A stretch of DNA of 64,000 bases from Siniperca chuatsi (GCF_020085105.1 NC_058048.1:7684862-7748861), one strand, 5' to 3'; counted from the stretch's first letter, positions 13,877-28,690 are shown. The notes: generated by a model not told the origin, from the sequence alone. A program made the numbers and translations.

Positions 13877-16800
13877 TTCCTCTCCTCTCATCAGTGCCAT
13901 GGTCTAAAGGTTTTAATCCTGCTGAAAGGTTTCAGTGTCACCTATTGAGTTCAGAAATGTCATTATGCCAACCAGCTGGGCTGCACGCAGCGTTCTGCAA
14001 ATATTGTTTTCAGGCGACTATATATAGACCTGTAACAATATGAATTGCAGCCACCTTTGTTCGGTTTCCATCACACCACAGAATGCTTTTTTAGTTCCTA
14101 AATCCCATCACTCCCACATGCCCAAAAATCCACCCGCTCACGTTTTCTATACACACACATCACATTGTACAGGAACCAACACACGCACACATATTGCATG
14201 AACACGCGCTTACAGGTCATAAATCAGCAGGCACGAGGCCAGTTCAGGCTTGATGTAACATTCAAGGTTTTATTCAGTCTTTACATACAGTACACCAGTC
14301 AGAAATATACAGTGAACCTTCAACGAAGGTCCGTCAGCTACACAGAGTGTGTTTGAGTGTTTGTTTCATCGTTCCTGTTTTTAGTCCATGCTTTTATATC
14401 CATACAGATGTCACAGTAGAAGCTATGCTCAAGAATGACAAGTTTCTAGGGTCTACGATATTTAACTGTTTTCCCTTTCTGATCCCTTAAATATTGATTA
14501 CCACTATAGATGCCAAATATTGGCTAAACTTGACATTGCTCCCCCACTCCCCTGACACGTCACCGTTCAGGTTTCATCCCTCTCACTGTAACATCAGCTT
14601 CTCACACACTTTACAGACACACGTCTTGACATAAAGGTGACCTGGTGTCTGACCATGAGGGGATGGTCTTGGAGCAGAAGTGGAAAGGTGAGAGGTGAAC
14701 CACAGGTATGCTCTTCCTCTGCCCCACTTGTTCATGATGCCCCTGTTTCCAATTAAAACTCTCTAAATCAACAATCGGGTCATAATCTCACATCCACAAC
14801 CTCGCTGCCAGTAGGTGGTTGCAGTGGTGGTGAGAGAGACATACATGGGGGCTATTTGGTAAAATCTGGATGGTGGTTTAAATTCCCCTCTGCCTAGATC
14901 TGCCACTCAGTGTAATTAGATGAAGTAATCACGATTGATATCATGACAGATTAGTGAGAGGCTGAGAGGTCCTTCTCTGAACCCTGAAATGGTTATAATC
15001 CAGCCCGCAGGACAGCAGCACCAGTACCAGACAGGGCTGTGGGGGGAAGAGGGAGCATTTTATTTCAGAATGAAATGAAAATTGAAGCTGAACATCTGGA
15101 TAAAAGGAGCTTTATAACATACATTTTTTTCATTCAATTAAAAAGTATAAACCTTTTCATTTGAAAAAAGATGTCTAATTTTCAATTTAAATGCAATAAT
15201 GATCACCTAATTGAATACATATGAATGTGGTTAATCCTGGCCCATGAGTGCACATTGTACTCTTTCTAAGAAGTAATGTGCCAAGTCAAGTTTGAAATCT
15301 CTTTCGTTTTTAAATTTATGGCTTTTCAGTTTGTAATAAGTAAGAAGCCCTTGAATGTATAGAGGGGACTTGCTCAAGGGCCACCGATCAGATCTTCTGA
15401 TTGGCTACATAATGTGGTTACTAAATTAATCTAAGGTCCTTTTGGCAGCATTATAAAGAGTAATGTAGTTAATGAATGAAACAGCTCAATTATATGCTGC
15501 AGTCCTGAGGAATAAAATGTGTTTGCTACTGTTCTGCAGTACAAAGATAGTGGAGAGTTTCATGAAAATGATATCATTACCTGCTGTAGGCTTTTGTGGA
15601 CATGCCCGTTTGTTAGTAACAGTCAAGAGTAACAGCTTGATTTTTAAGGAGACCTGCATCGCTATGACCTGTGGTATGTGGGGCAGTATTGTGCTAAAGA
15701 CAAGGGAATGTATCTGAATTAATGTTTTTGGTAAAGAGTCCAACCTCAATAGCACCAACAGGTAAATAATCAGGCTTGAAGACAATTTTCTAGGGTGGGC
15801 TTTACAGTACAAGGTAAGATGACATGTTGTAATACCATTTCTATAAAAGCGTTCTTGTGAGTTAACGTAGAAATAGCATTTTTACTAGAAAAGATTGGTG
15901 TAAAAGATCAGCATGGTTTCCTTTCCTGAGTCTGCTTTCATGTACTGTACCCCAGTAAGTTGTCCATAAGGAGTTTCACTGAGGATTTAACCATATTTAA
16001 CACATAAAGAGGCTGTAAATTGCAGGTTAATTACATGTTGTGCTGGGGACTAAACCCTGGAATGTTCTGGCGTCTGACATCTCATAGTGCCAGTCTTTAG
16101 CCTGTATGCTTATATTCCTGTGTACCCTGTGTTTACAGTAGATCATTTGACTGATTGGCTTTTAAATCAAAACATCTTCTACAACAGATTATAAAGGTAT
16201 ATATCATGTGCAAATTTCTTAGTAAGTAGAAGATTTACTGTATGCAGTGGTTTTCAGAATATTTTGGGAGTTGAAACTGAGACTGATAAACTGTAATAGG
16301 AAGTTTTAACATCACTGAGTTGGTATTGTCTTGCCTGGCTCTGTAACGTCTGAAGAACTGGATTATTAATATACACACACTTGGCATCAAGACATAATAG
16401 CTTTGCTCCATAGTTTGGACTAAAAAAAGTCTTTCTTTAAAGATTTTGTTGAAGAAAACATAGACTCATGCTTATTCTAGCCATTACACATGCAGTTAAA
16501 AAATTACTGAAATTTTGCATATCACTTTGGCAAGGGAGGAAATATAATGTATTTTTTCTGCTAGTCTTATATTTCAACATTCTACCCTTGATTTTACACA
16601 TTGAAAAAAAACAACTTTTGTTCCTTTACATAGAAAAAAACATCTTTCTTTTTTTGATATGTCACTGCACGAAAAGAGCAACAGACAACAAAATGAATCC
16701 ACAAGTCAAAAAGATAAGCAAATGAGAAAAAAGAAGTTGCATAATTCATTTCACATTGACAAATAGAAAAGAAGACTGTGGAGAGTAGTGGACTGTTGGA

Positions 16801-19289
16801 AGAACTGGGGCCTGCCTTTACTTGGTGGTGTACCCACTGACTGTATAATTGTAGGAGTCGTGAGTCACTAATAACTACTGGATAAATGTAAACCGAAGAA
16901 AACCAGGACACATTTATGGCCCTGTACGTCCTCTACGTCTATGTGTTTCTGACCTGAAGGAAACCAGACATAACAACAGAATCCATAACAATTGAACTCA
17001 AGCTGCTGTTCTCACATTCAGATTTGCTTGTTTTTCCTAGAATGAACGTAATGTATGTTCAGCATGTTTGCATCTACTGTTCACTAAAAATAGGCCTCAC
17101 ACAAGCATTGACCTGTGCTCTGCGGAGATTAGATCAGGGCTGTACTACACAGTGACTGTCCAGCAGGAGCTGCGTATAGTACAGGACATTGGCTTGGCCT
17201 TTAAGCTTAAGGTCAGCGTTTAAGCCTTCACTAGAAGCAGTCTCAGTAACTGAGGGAAGCCATAACTCAACCTCTATTATTAGGCATTCTGGCGTGCCCT
17301 CTCACTGTATTTGTCCTTCTGCATACAGTAGACTGCACCGATCCCACTGAGCCTCATGGAGAGAGGAGTCTAAATCTGGGGATAATGACCAGTAAGAGTT
17401 ACTGTCGTGTCATGTCAAGGTATTTCCAGAGCAGCTACAATGGTATTTGATGACAAATATTTTTCTCCTTAAAAAAACTAAAAAGCTGCTCCTAAAATGA
17501 GGACAGTGTAATTGCAATTGGGTGTATTTCATTTTGCTTTGTTTTTGGTTAAGAAAATGTAAAGTAATATTCTTTCTCTACCTGGGGATCACATCTGGGG
17601 TTTTATATGGTGCTGACGCAACACATTTTCCTTTTAATTACCCTCAGCATAATGACCTAGGAGTTGTTCAAAGGCATTGTGGGACATCACCAATCAAAGT
17701 ACAAGCAGATAAGGCAAGTTGAAGGAAAGTAGATACAACAAAAAATTAAATTACAGAGCTTTTTACAAAGAGATTTTCTTCACATTTTCAACAATTAGCG
17801 CTGCAATCTAGTGGTAAAAGTTTAATAGGGAACAAAAAATATATACTGTAGCTGCAATTTAGTATAACATGTCTGCCATGTGGCTAATGTGTTCATGCAA
17901 AGTGTCATACAAACGCTGTGTGAGAGCAGATTTAGTGCATGGGTGGCCCCTGTAAGAATCAAACCCCCAAATGTGGCAGTGCTAAGCAACTGCAGTGTTG
18001 AGCTACATAAGGCCATTCAGTTTGCCGTGGTAGGTAAGATTCTTAATCAGCACACCTAAATGCCATGGCTAAAGCACAGACCACTGACCTGCTACAGGAT
18101 GTTGAGACTGGGTTTAAGATGCATTTGTGGATTTTTCCTCAGTTAGCTGATAACCAACAATGTCACTGTACTTAAACACTCCAATGTCTTGGTCTCTGCA
18201 ACAGGATCAGTGAACATGAAGTGATTTAAACAGACAAAATTTGAGTTTGGCATGAACTGCTTTGTGCTTATGTCTGCTTGTCCCAGTCACCCAAGCCTCC
18301 TCCACATAGGAGGGTGACACCATGCTGGTCCAATGTGTTTCTGTGTGTGTGTTCATGTCAGTTAAATAATTAAATTCTCTTTTAAAGTATACCACATCTA
18401 GTCCACTGAACTGTCCCTAGGTCTGGTTTCACAGGCCTGCAGTGTGATAGCTCCCTGTTTTAAATTATGCACTTGTGTATGTGTGAGTGTGTTCAAAGAC
18501 ACAGCCTTAATCCCAACATGAGTTCCTTCAGTCTGCCACTCTCCCACTCGGCTGCATTAATCAAGGTGCAACGCTCTCTGTCGTCTTTATCTTTTTTTTT
18601 CATGTCATTCTTTTCTCTTACAAGGCATGCATGTTGAAATCCAGTCAGGAACGAAATGCAAAATGAAAACCACTGAGATTCAAAAACACAACTGTCCCTA
18701 GAGAGTTACTACTCATGATTAATCATTCAAGAAACATTGTGTCATGTAAACATGCCTTTTTCAAATGGCTCAGAGGCCTTAATTGCATGAAGCTGTGCAG
18801 CTAATTTTGGAGAAAACCAGGGCTCTCTGTAGAAAACACAGAAAGATGTTATGTTTAACTGCATTGTTCTACATTTTGAATGCAGTTAAGATACCATTGC
18901 AATGAAGATTTCCTAAACAGTAGCAAATAAAAAATCAGCTGCACAGCCTCAGTGCTTTTCAAAACAAACCTCACAAACTTGTCCCTTCCCACCCCATACA
19001 TGCCATTAATCAGTTCCATCAGTGAGAAATGCTTTAAACTAAACGAAAATGAAAAAAAGACAGACAGTTTATACAACAACAACATGATGTCCCAACCAAC
19101 CCGTCCGCAAAGTTAAATAAAACTATTTGGATATATTCTAAATGGATAAATAATATTACCGTGATATACTCTATGTAACTTTTCAACAATAATTAAATAT
19201 CTCAAGGATGGCACCATCGCTTTCTCAAAAAAAAAAATCATAACTCATGGTGATATATTTTATAAAATTTGTTTAAAGTTGTAATAAAG

Positions 19290-20461
19290 TGATCTGTTCC
19301 CCTCCTCTACAAGCTCCCATTCCCTTTCTCTCTTCTCCTCTCTTTCTGTCTCTCAGCACACTGGAATGCTGGAAGGAGGGAAGTTTAGTTTGTGCTCTAG
19401 GAGAGACTGACATTTACATGGTGTTTGTCCATTTGTTCATTAGTTCCTCTCCAAAGTTTATGCAGGAGAGTAGCGAGAGTCATTACTGTCATCCGAAGCC
19501 CCTGGGGTCTATATAGCTGCCAACCGCGGAGCCGAGAGAGCGAGAGATAGGGGAGAGGAAGGAAAAAAAGCGTTTATGGTACTCGCTGTGTTTGTGTTAA
19601 AATCATCTTTTGCCAAGAGACAAAACATAAACAGCATCAGTCTTTTTCTCTTGGTTTTGTCTTGTGACGATGTTCCAACAGAGGCGAGGCTGACACTGAT
19701 CAGAGGCAGCTCTTTCTCTCTTGGCTTCGGTCTACCTTGAGTCTCCTACTCGGGTACATCATATGTTTTCCCATAGTTTGATGTCTCCCACCTACTTTCT
19801 CTCAAAAACTCAACTTCGTTCTCTAGAGTTCGTCATGGCTATGACAGTTCTTCCGTTCCTGTTTTAATGACTTTGCTGCTCATCCTCCCTGTCCCATCCC
19901 GTATCCTGTCCTCCCTTCTTCATTGAAGCTGACACAGTCCAGAAGAAAAGCACCATGGGATGCATCAAACACCGCCGTCATCTTGCAATATCCCCAAAGA
20001 ATACAAAACAGCCTCTCATCTGTTCTCCTCTCCCTTCCCCTCTTCTTCTCATCTCTAGTCCTTCCCTCTCCGGCTCCTTGAGGATTTAATTCCTCACTTT
20101 AAAAGAAATGAGGGGTAGGGGAGAAGGTAATTAGGTAAAAAAAAAGACAAAAGTATATAAAATGGCAGTTGGAATATCCCCCCATGAGACTAAAATGTGT
20201 TCATCATGTTCATTTGCAGAACATAACTTTTTGTCCTCTTTTATCCTCTCTCTATGCTTTTAAATTGTCTTCTCTCTACTCTTGACTCTCAAAGTCATAG
20301 AGCTTGAGGTTTGGTCTTTTTTACATTCTGTTTCATTCCATCATCACAGAGGAGGGGTCATCTTGTTTGACCTCCACACCATCTTCATTAAATTAAAATG
20401 ATAATTAATTAATTCTCTCTCTTGCACATTCATTCCACTCCTCTTTTTCTTCTCTTCATCA
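19290..20461 (-). other. probable 3' UTR and flank of the connexin gene
   Basis: About 1.2 kb directly 3' of the connexin stop codon. It is CT-rich on the plus strand and has no coding potential. An ATTAAA-type poly(A) signal reads on the minus strand at 20085-20090, about 370 bases past the stop; a longer 3' UTR cannot be excluded. The end of the transcript cannot be fixed from sequence alone. Confidence 0.4.
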
Positions 20462-21311
20462 TCAGACGTAGGCTGATTCGCTGGACTGTGTGCGTCCCAG
20501 GTTGGGCGGCTGGGACAGATGAGCCATGTCCTTCTTCCTGATCTCACAGATAGACTTCCTGCGGGCCTGGACGCCCCTGATGGCGGCCTTGATCTTGCGC
20601 CAGCCCAGATGGTTGAGCTCGGCCAGGTTGAGCACTACGCAGATGCCGCTCACTGCAAACATGAACACCAGGAAAACCGTTTTTTCCGTGGGGCGGGACA
20701 CGTAGCACTCCACCTCCTTTAGACATGGGTAGCGGTCACACTCGAAAATCCCAGGCACACTAAAGCCGTAAAGGAAGTATTGGCCCGCCAAGAAGCCAAT
20801 CTCCAGTGCGTTTCTGAACACCACCTGAATGATGTAAAAGCGGGAGATCCCTTCTTGCCGGCGAACCTTGGAGCTCTTCCCATGGGTGAGGCCCCGCGGG
20901 GCGTTGGGAATCTCCTTCACCTCCAGGCAGTCGGGTTCTTCCTTCCCTCCTCCGCCATCACCGCCATGTTGAACTAGAATTCCATTAATGTTGCGGAGCT
21001 TTCGTGCCCCTTCCCTTCCCCCGTAGTCCCTCTCCATTATGGGGTAGAGAAAGGAGTAGCGCCGGTCTTTCTGCTTGGCCGACTGGTGGACGGAGTAGGT
21101 GATGAAGCAGAGGCTGGGCGTGCACACCAGTATGATCTGGAAGACCCAGTAGCGGATGTGGGAAATGGGGAAGGCCTTGTCGTAGCAGGCCTGGTTGCAG
21201 CCCGGCTGCAGAGTGTTACAGATGAACATGGTCTGCTCGTCCTCGTACACTGTCTCCCCCACAATTGCCACGATCAGGATACGGAAGATCACCACTACTG
21301 TTAGCAGGATC
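20462..21311 (-). CDS. gjd2-like: Cx36/Cx35-family delta connexin, coding exon 2 (residues 24-306)
   Basis: This exon encodes most of a gap-junction channel subunit; six subunits form a hemichannel, and this family builds neuronal electrical synapses. The exon follows an acceptor reading ...cctctag on the minus strand (ag at 21312-21313). Its first base completes Arg24, and the frame runs to TGA at 20462-20464. Transmembrane segments lie at about residues 20-40, 76-98, 187-208 and 232-255. Extracellular loop 1 has C55, C62 and C66 (CX6CX3C); loop 2 has C215, C220 and C226 (CX4CX5C). The cytoplasmic loop has RRYS with Ser110, and the C-tail has RRKS with Ser277; both match kinase sites known in perch Cx35. 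The last residues, SAYV, are the ZO-1 PDZ ligand. The total of 306 residues is normal for fish Cx35. The cytoplasmic loop (SFLYP after RRY, then a Gly-rich run) and the tail diverge from mammalian Cx36, so this may be the gjd1 (Cx34) ohnolog rather than gjd2. Confidence 0.95.
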
Positions 21312-22572
21312 CTAGAGGAGAAAGAGAGAGATAACTGGGGTTAATAGTCAGAGACGCACAGTGATTTACTGTGTCAGGAAAGATGAGATGTCCTGAGATA
21401 TTCTTCCCAGCAGAGGTTCTACAGATGTGCTGAGTATAAGAGGACAGTGCGAGAAAGCAGAAAAGATGAATAGCAGAGATAATAGAGCCCAAAAAGGATG
21501 ATAAAGCCTAAAGTCGGGGAATGGAGAGCCAGAGAGTCCAAAATGGAGGAAGCTTTTGTAGCTTACTACAATGGACAGAACAATAGTTTGCAGACATTTA
21601 TGAGATAGAGGTCAATGGTACAAATACTTCCATGTGTCATATTAGCAACCAAGCTAACTTGCTAACTGACAGCTAACGCTAGTCAACTGACAGTTAGCGA
21701 GCTAGCTGGCTCGGGGAGCATTTCCCCCTCTTCAATCACTGTTAATTTAATGAAATTATATACAATTCTGAGAGCAAAATGCCACCAGGGAGTAAAAATT
21801 ACAGTACAGAGAAAATAGAGAGCAGCTCAGAGAGCTGTTTTGACTGACTAGTGTTAGCATGTTTCTGACTTGCTAGCAAGTTAGCTGTTCGCATGTTTCA
21901 CATAGACGTACAGATGAATATCACTGTACCACTTACCACAGATATGAGCGGTCCTTAATAATAAGTATCTGCAACATTACAAATATATCATAGTAAAACG
22001 TATATCCATCCATCAACTATTTTCATGAGATGCATATAACCTTTCAAACAAATGACAAAAGAGAAAGGTAAAATACTGTATGGAGGAACTGGACTGTAGG
22101 CAAGAGTAACAAAGAAGTTAAAGGGAATTGCACATCAACACTTGCCTTAAAAACTGTACATAAAAGGGCAGGAGAATTAAGAAGTAAATACAGGAGAAAT
22201 CTGATAAAGGATACAAAGTATGAATTTAAAAAAAGTCAGAATCAAGGTTGAGAGGAGTGATTTGAAATTGAAATTGAAATCAGAGCCGGGAGCTTCAGGA
22301 AGGACTTTAAACTCCATAATCAGAAAAGAGAAGTGAGAGAGAAGGCACAGAGGCAGAGAAAAGAGAAAAAATCTGTACTAATGATGGACAAGGACATTGT
22401 TTCTCTGTTAAGTCACTCTTCCACCTGATAAGAACCAGAGAAGAATAGTTCTCTAAATCTCATTTAACAGCCAAAGTAAACACTCCAGGAGAAGAACAGT
22501 TATGAGTGGAGCCTTGATGTGTCGTCAGTGTTAATAACTCACAGCCTGTTTGTTATCTGTGGTTCAAGACGT

Positions 22573-22576
<4 letters not shown>

Positions 22577-22602
<26 letters not shown>
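22577..22602. repeat. (GT)13 microsatellite
   Basis: Uninterrupted run in the connexin intron. Confidence 0.95.
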
Positions 22603-22603
<1 letters not shown>

Positions 22604-24017
22604 TTTGTGAGGGTGTTTACAGGTAAAAAAGACATGAGATGACACATCTTGTCTAATTTTGGTGTCTTCTGCATCATTAGGGTCAGTTACCATGGCAACC
22701 TCAGATTAGACTCACTTAAATTGGACCTGTGATTAGTTTCTACACACATCCAAACACACGCGCAATCATACAGAGTAATCTCTCCGTTGTTGACTTTGTT
22801 ATAAACAATACAGGTACTGTCTCTGCTTTCACTGCCCTAGCAACAGGTGAGACTGAGGTGAACCTTCTTTGCAGATTAGGTGCTATTTCTGTGTTGGTGT
22901 GGTGAGACAGAGATTATTGTTGATGAAATGGGGTTCACTTCAATTCACTCTGTGTGCGTGCGTGTGTGCATGTTAATGTGTGTCTATCTAAGCATATGCT
23001 TAGATGTGCTGACCTGGCACATCTGTACACTTAGTGTGTCTCTGTGCTTCATGATGTTAGACACACACAGCTGATGGACTACAGGTTTCTATTCCTCCTC
23101 CCTGTTCTGTTTCCTTTTTTGCAGACATCTCTCTCTTTGTTCTTTTCTTACTTTATTCATCCCTCATTTATTTTTCAGATCTAAGACCAAGCAAGCACTT
23201 TAGATAGCAGGCTTTTTGTAGTCTGTGCAAGTGCTGTTGGTTGTCTCACACTGTAATCTGTGACTAAACAAACTCTGGAACAAGGCTGCAGACTGCAGAC
23301 AGGCCTGGACGTTGCTGTTAATCTGTTGATTGATTGCTGACTTGTAGGTTAGTCCCACAGATATGATGGAGTTCAAACCGAGTTCTGCATATTGTAAGAT
23401 CAACTCTCACTATTCACCACCATTTATGATAATGATAATCCCATAAAAAACAGTATGACAAAGCGCTGTCATTACTTCATATGAAGCCAGAGTACACACC
23501 ATTACAGAGCCCATCAAAACCTGACCTCATTACATTTATCATGGATTTATGGATTTTTTGTGCATACAAGTCAATAGATGGTGACATATAAAAATGGCTA
23601 TGGAGACATTGCTGATGGGAAGTACAGCATGCTGAAGGAAGAGCAATTAATTCCTGTGCATAAAACAGAGCATTCAAATTTAAAGAGACAAAGCTTCACA
23701 ACAAACATACTGTAAGCATCTTTCAGACTTTACACGGCTCAAGTGTGAATAAAGGCAGTGACATTGCCAGTATGCAATTTTTGCGTGTATGACGTTGTTC
23801 TGTATGAAGTGAAAACAAAACACAAGAGACTAGGAGGTGACACTTTAAATGCTGCCCCTTGAGCACAGAAAACATTTCAAAGGGGTAGATTGACTCTAAA
23901 GTGAGATTTCTGCAAGCTGCACCAGCCACATTACTACCCTAATGCAGTAAACAAAACACCTTGTTCATTATACATAATTTACTACATTTCGTAATCTCAT
24001 GTGCCAGATGCCAAATA

Positions 24018-24240
24018 TTAGATTAGATTAGATTCAACTTTATTGTCATTACACATGCACAAGTACAACGCAATGAAATGCAGTTTAGGTCTAACCAGAA
24101 GTGCAATAAGCAAGTGCAGGATATAAAGTGTAGAGCAGTATAATGAAAATATTTACAAGTGATACAATAGACATTATATACAGATGGCAGGAAAACACTG
24201 CATAAATGCAAAAACTGGAGAGACACTGAGCCTTGCGATG
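24018..24240. repeat. dispersed fish repeat (tttattgtcattacacatg type)
   Basis: A short (gatta)n run is followed by gattcaactttattgtcatt, acacatgcacaagtacaacg, a caatgaaatgcag motif and an AT-rich tail. This is a sequence recalled as widespread in percomorph genomes. Confidence 0.55.
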
Positions 24241-26369
24241 TACACACGCCGCCATCTTCACTAGAGCATTGCAGCTGTAATGATAATTGTCCAGTCATGT
24301 TTGAACAGTGAACCTTTGTATTAAATGCAGTATGTGTAAAAGACAGAATGCCATTACTTTAAAAGATAAGTCCAACATTGTCACAGATTCCATGTCTGAC
24401 AGGGAATGTAGTTGCTGGCAACATTGCCACATAAGGGCAGATACATCACTGAATCTTGAGGGCACACACATACACATTCACACTCACGTATCTGTTATCG
24501 AGTTATGTTCCCTTTTGCAAAGAAATCATTGTAAAGCATTGTACATTGCAGCATTGGCTTATTTCATAGTTTGATTGTGTTTTTTTATTATGTAAATGGC
24601 TGGATAAAGATTGTAATGGACAACACAGAGTTTGATAGTAAAATATGATTTAGCAATCTAAAAACTCCCAACATCAGTTTTAGTCTCAGTCCCTCATGCT
24701 TCTTGCAAGACTGATTTACACAGGGACATTTCTCATCCCCTTTCACTGACAGCAGTAGACAGCTTTCCATTTAAAATCCCACCACAACCTCACCCATTTC
24801 AACTGCAACTCTCCTTCAAGATAAGTCTGGATTTATTAGATAAAATCAACAAGAGACAGTAGCTGTCACTTGAATTTACCTCAAGCCAGTCCACTGTATT
24901 TCATAGAACGAGTACTATTTGTGTACAATCAGAATAGATTTATCAAATCAAACTCAATTAGAAAATCTGTTTATCTGGACGCTATTGTGGCTGGACACTA
25001 GATCCAGGGGGAGGCCCGTGCCACTGCACCTTAGATGTTGGCAGATAATCATTAGATGGCATTTGGCTGTCTGACGGGAAATCTACCAATCGCACAGTGG
25101 CATTACCAGTGTTGTGTGGCGCAGATGTGGAGTCGAAGGGCAGAGTTAATCCTTTCCAGAGTCTGACGGCGTGCGGTTCACATGTACCTCTCATCAAAAT
25201 GACAGGTCATCAGCGATGACCTCCAAAATGAAAAATAAAAAGACTTATTGCCAATCTGCCTACCTGTGATCATCTGGCATGTGGAGGGGGAGAGAAGCAG
25301 GGAGAGAGAAAAAAATAATGCTAAAAAAATGAAATGCTTTTACCCTTGTAGTGACTCCATTAAGAAGCTTAGTGAGCAGAGAATTCACAATACAAGAGTG
25401 AGAGAGTATTGCATTAAATGTGCACATGTGGCACACATATCCATGCAACAAAACACCATCCAGACAGTGAGTAGAGACTGTTCAAAACGAACTGAGTGCT
25501 GCCAGAAGATGTCAAATTGCTGTTCAAGATTAATTAGTTCCAGACGGATAAAAAGATTATAAAGTCACCAAAAAACCCAGTGTGGCTCGGACATCTTCTC
25601 CTTAAATTAAAAGAGAAACCTGCCAGTGCTGGGAGTGCGAGAGATAGAGGGGGATAGTAAGGAAAACCAGCAATGGAGGAAAATCTCATCATAGAGAATG
25701 AATTATATAATAGCTTCCACACGCAAACCCACTGCTGTAATCTGTGGCTTGGCCAAGGGAGGATTCTTGCATTAGTTTTTTTTTTTTTGTTAATGCCATC
25801 GAATAGGTTTAGATTAGCGTACGCCATACAGCAACCCCCACCTGTTTTTTCTCTCCTCTTGAGAGCATCATTCTTTCTTTTTTCTTTCTTTCATTATCAC
25901 TCCCAGGGCTCCTGCTGTGACCTTTATCTCTCTCTGTGATTCCCCCCCCCGTCAAGAATAATCTCTAGATTATGTTTGTAGTTTTCTATGAAGAGCCTCC
26001 TTTCTCTGTGATCAGTTAGAGGAGGCATTTTCCCACTAAAACAGAAAATACTGTACCAAAACTCATCGAATGCACTCTCTAATTGGCTCTGCACACTCAT
26101 ACTGTGGAAAAGCTGCACATTCACTTCGTTGTGCAGAATTATTAACACTACTTTGCATCAAAGTCAAGCAAAAATGCCCCCAAAAAAAAAAATGCTGGTT
26201 GCAGCTTCTCAAATGTGTGATTCATTGTTCATTCATTCATTGTTAATTGAATACTTTGGGGTTTTGGACTGTTGGTTAGACAAAACAAGCAATTTGAAAA
26301 CGTCTACTTGGGCTCTCAGATTTTTGATGGGACTCTTTTACTATTTTATTTATGACTGTATTAAACGTT

Positions 26370-26430
26370 TCATCGATTAAAAAACAAATTAAATTAACCA
26401 ATAATGAAGATAATCATCAATTCAGCCCTA
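26370..26430. repeat. fragment of the TAGGGCTG-family MITE
   Basis: Only one terminus remains: catcgattaa, then aatcatcaattcagcccta. Confidence 0.4.
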
Positions 26431-26989
26431 TGTTGTAGACATATGCTTCAAACATGGCAGACATATTAGCACATATCTCAACACACACACAGCCTCTGTT
26501 CCTGGCAGACAGTGTTTGTTGTTCCCTTTGAGTAATATGTTGCCTGTGTTACCAAACAGGCGGTGGTGATTATGCAAAAATATTATGCCAATACAACTCC
26601 AAAACGTCTCTTCTCCTCCAGCAAATGTGTGTCCCCAACCCGCCGTCTTTCTCTTTTTCGCCTCCTCGTTATCAGACGTGGAGATCTTGAACTCTCATGA
26701 CGGACGTACAGTTAATTGTCAAAAATAAAATGTGTACAGTAATGGGAAAAATAATCATAGTTTCTGCATCTGATGGGAGAAATCTACTTCCATCTGCCCC
26801 CTCAATATGCATGCACACACATGCACACAAAATGCCTTATTCAACTTCCAAAGAAATTGAAATGCCATTCACAGTGCAGCTCCCTTTAGGTTTAATTTGA
26901 GTCTCTTTTAATGAAACCTTCAACACTGTTTACATGGCAACTGGAGAGGATGAGCTGCATAAATATAGAAGTAGAGGTGAGGTTAGAGT

Positions 26990-27025
26990 TGTGTGTAGCT
27001 CAGTAGGTAGAGCAGGAGTTGAATT
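26990..27025 (+). repeat. 5' fragment of a tRNA-derived SINE
   Basis: tgtgtagctcagtaggtagagcaggag carries a polymerase III A-box-like sequence. No B box or cloverleaf follows, so it is not a tRNA gene. Confidence 0.4.
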
Positions 27026-28690
27026 TTAGGGGGTTAGTGAGGCAAAGCATATGAAAAATGCACGCACTTATGAGGCACTTTGGAGTATCGTGTCCACTGA
27101 AAAGTACACAGTCTTCATTGAGATGTGGACGAAGGAGATAACAGAAGAAGAAAATAAACCAGGAGAAGAAAGCAAAAATGTGAGAGGATAATGAGGAAGA
27201 CAAGGCAAAGGACTGGAAATAACTGGGATCGATAAGGAGTGTAAGGTTTTTGAGAGATTGGAAGATGTGGCGGGGGAGATAAAAAGAAGAGGGAAGAATT
27301 AGAGAAGGGTTGAGGAAGAGCGGCCGTGGTTCCTTTAGACAGAAACCTGATACAGCCCCCCCTTGTCCTTTTCCTCCCATCTCTCCTCCCTCCCTCTCAC
27401 CCTTCAATCTCCCCTCCACTCAACTTCTCTCTGCTAGTTACCACGGCAACAGGCAAGGGGCAGAAAACGAAGGGAGATGAAGAGAGAGCGACGTGTGCTG
27501 ATGAGAAGCTAAGTCAACTAAAGAACAGCATGTTTCTGCTGAGGAGGGGAGCAGATTTGTTGCACCAGTTAGAGCGTGGCTTAGGTGCCTCAAAGAGCTT
27601 GATGCTAGTTTATTTTACACAAAAGCCTGAAGAAGAGTTCACTGAAAAAACAAATTATGCCAGTAAGGCAAACCAAATCATGCTACTGTGTAGAAGCTGC
27701 TTAGAAGATAATTCAGTGAGGGAAACGAGAATATTATTGGCACCCTTTTAGAGTAAAGAAACTCAGCCTCTACTGTTGTTCAGAAGCCATCAAGAAGAAA
27801 AGATGGTGATCTAAATGGATAACAGAAACCATTTTAAAATATGGATACAGAGTTGCAAAATTGAATTTCTGGTTCTAACAAAATTGCTAAAATTTGTGGG
27901 GGGTTTTCAGTTTATGGAATGGAATCGTGAAAAGAGCAGCTCTTGGCTCTGTCTCTGCAGGATTAGGAGTCTGTTAGCTGCTCTGGACTGTGGTTTTAAG
28001 TCCAATGTTATGGCTGACCTGCTAATCTTTTTTTCAGAGCCTCACCTTTATCCTCCATCAATACCTGTTCCCTCACTGTTTAGCTCTGCCTTTTCTCTGC
28101 ACCGCTCCCTTCCCCCGTTCTACGCTTCCATACCTGCTGCAGCTTTGTTTCTACTATAACCTAAGTATAACCTGTATCTCTCTTTATTTTACCCCTCAGT
28201 TCCTGTCTCTGAAATATTCACCATTCAGCCTCCCATCTTGTGTTTCACAACCTCTGATTTGTATGCCGCTTGCTCAGCCCGATAATCAGACTGAATTGCC
28301 ATTTCACTTCAAGTCAGAGGTCTGGGACCAGGCTAGCATCTCACTGTGGTTACACACCAAATGCAATTTCATGAATTTCATGACCTCTTTTCAGAGGTCA
28401 GCACATCTAACCCTGTGAGCACAGCACGATGAGATTGTGATGGCAATGTGAGGAAGACGTGCTATGTAAAAAGTTGCAGCAAATTCTAATGTTATGCAAT
28501 TAAGCAGGATGGGCAGTTACTTTCGGGCAAAAATATCTCTCTCTCAAACTGACTTTAATTATTTGACCCATCACTAGAGGGAAAGAGGAAATTGACAGAG
28601 ACTGTTGGTCTTCCAGGTGAGTAATATTACTTGAAGTAGCCTATAATCTTTTAGCTCCTGACTTTGGTTATACTAGTATCAAATCACATC

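Larger units (their letters stand above)
1..19289. other. gene-poor region 3' of the connexin gene
   Basis: Apart from the repeats listed separately, I see no supported gene here. The sequence is AT-rich and unique-looking, with short unconserved open frames and no domain, splice chain or RNA fold that I recognise. The largest stretches without any named feature are 1100-2700, 6000-9850 and 14000-19280. Confidence 0.6.

Noticed and set aside
21295-21311. start of the connexin at the in-frame GTG at 21295
   Set aside because: The codon encodes an internal Val (residue 30); the true start is the ATG at 44226 in exon 1.
26990-27070. tRNA gene
   Set aside because: An A-box-like sequence is present but no B box, anticodon arm or acceptor stem follows.
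27326-27751. 141-residue open frame
   Set aside because: The start is low complexity and no family match is recognisable.
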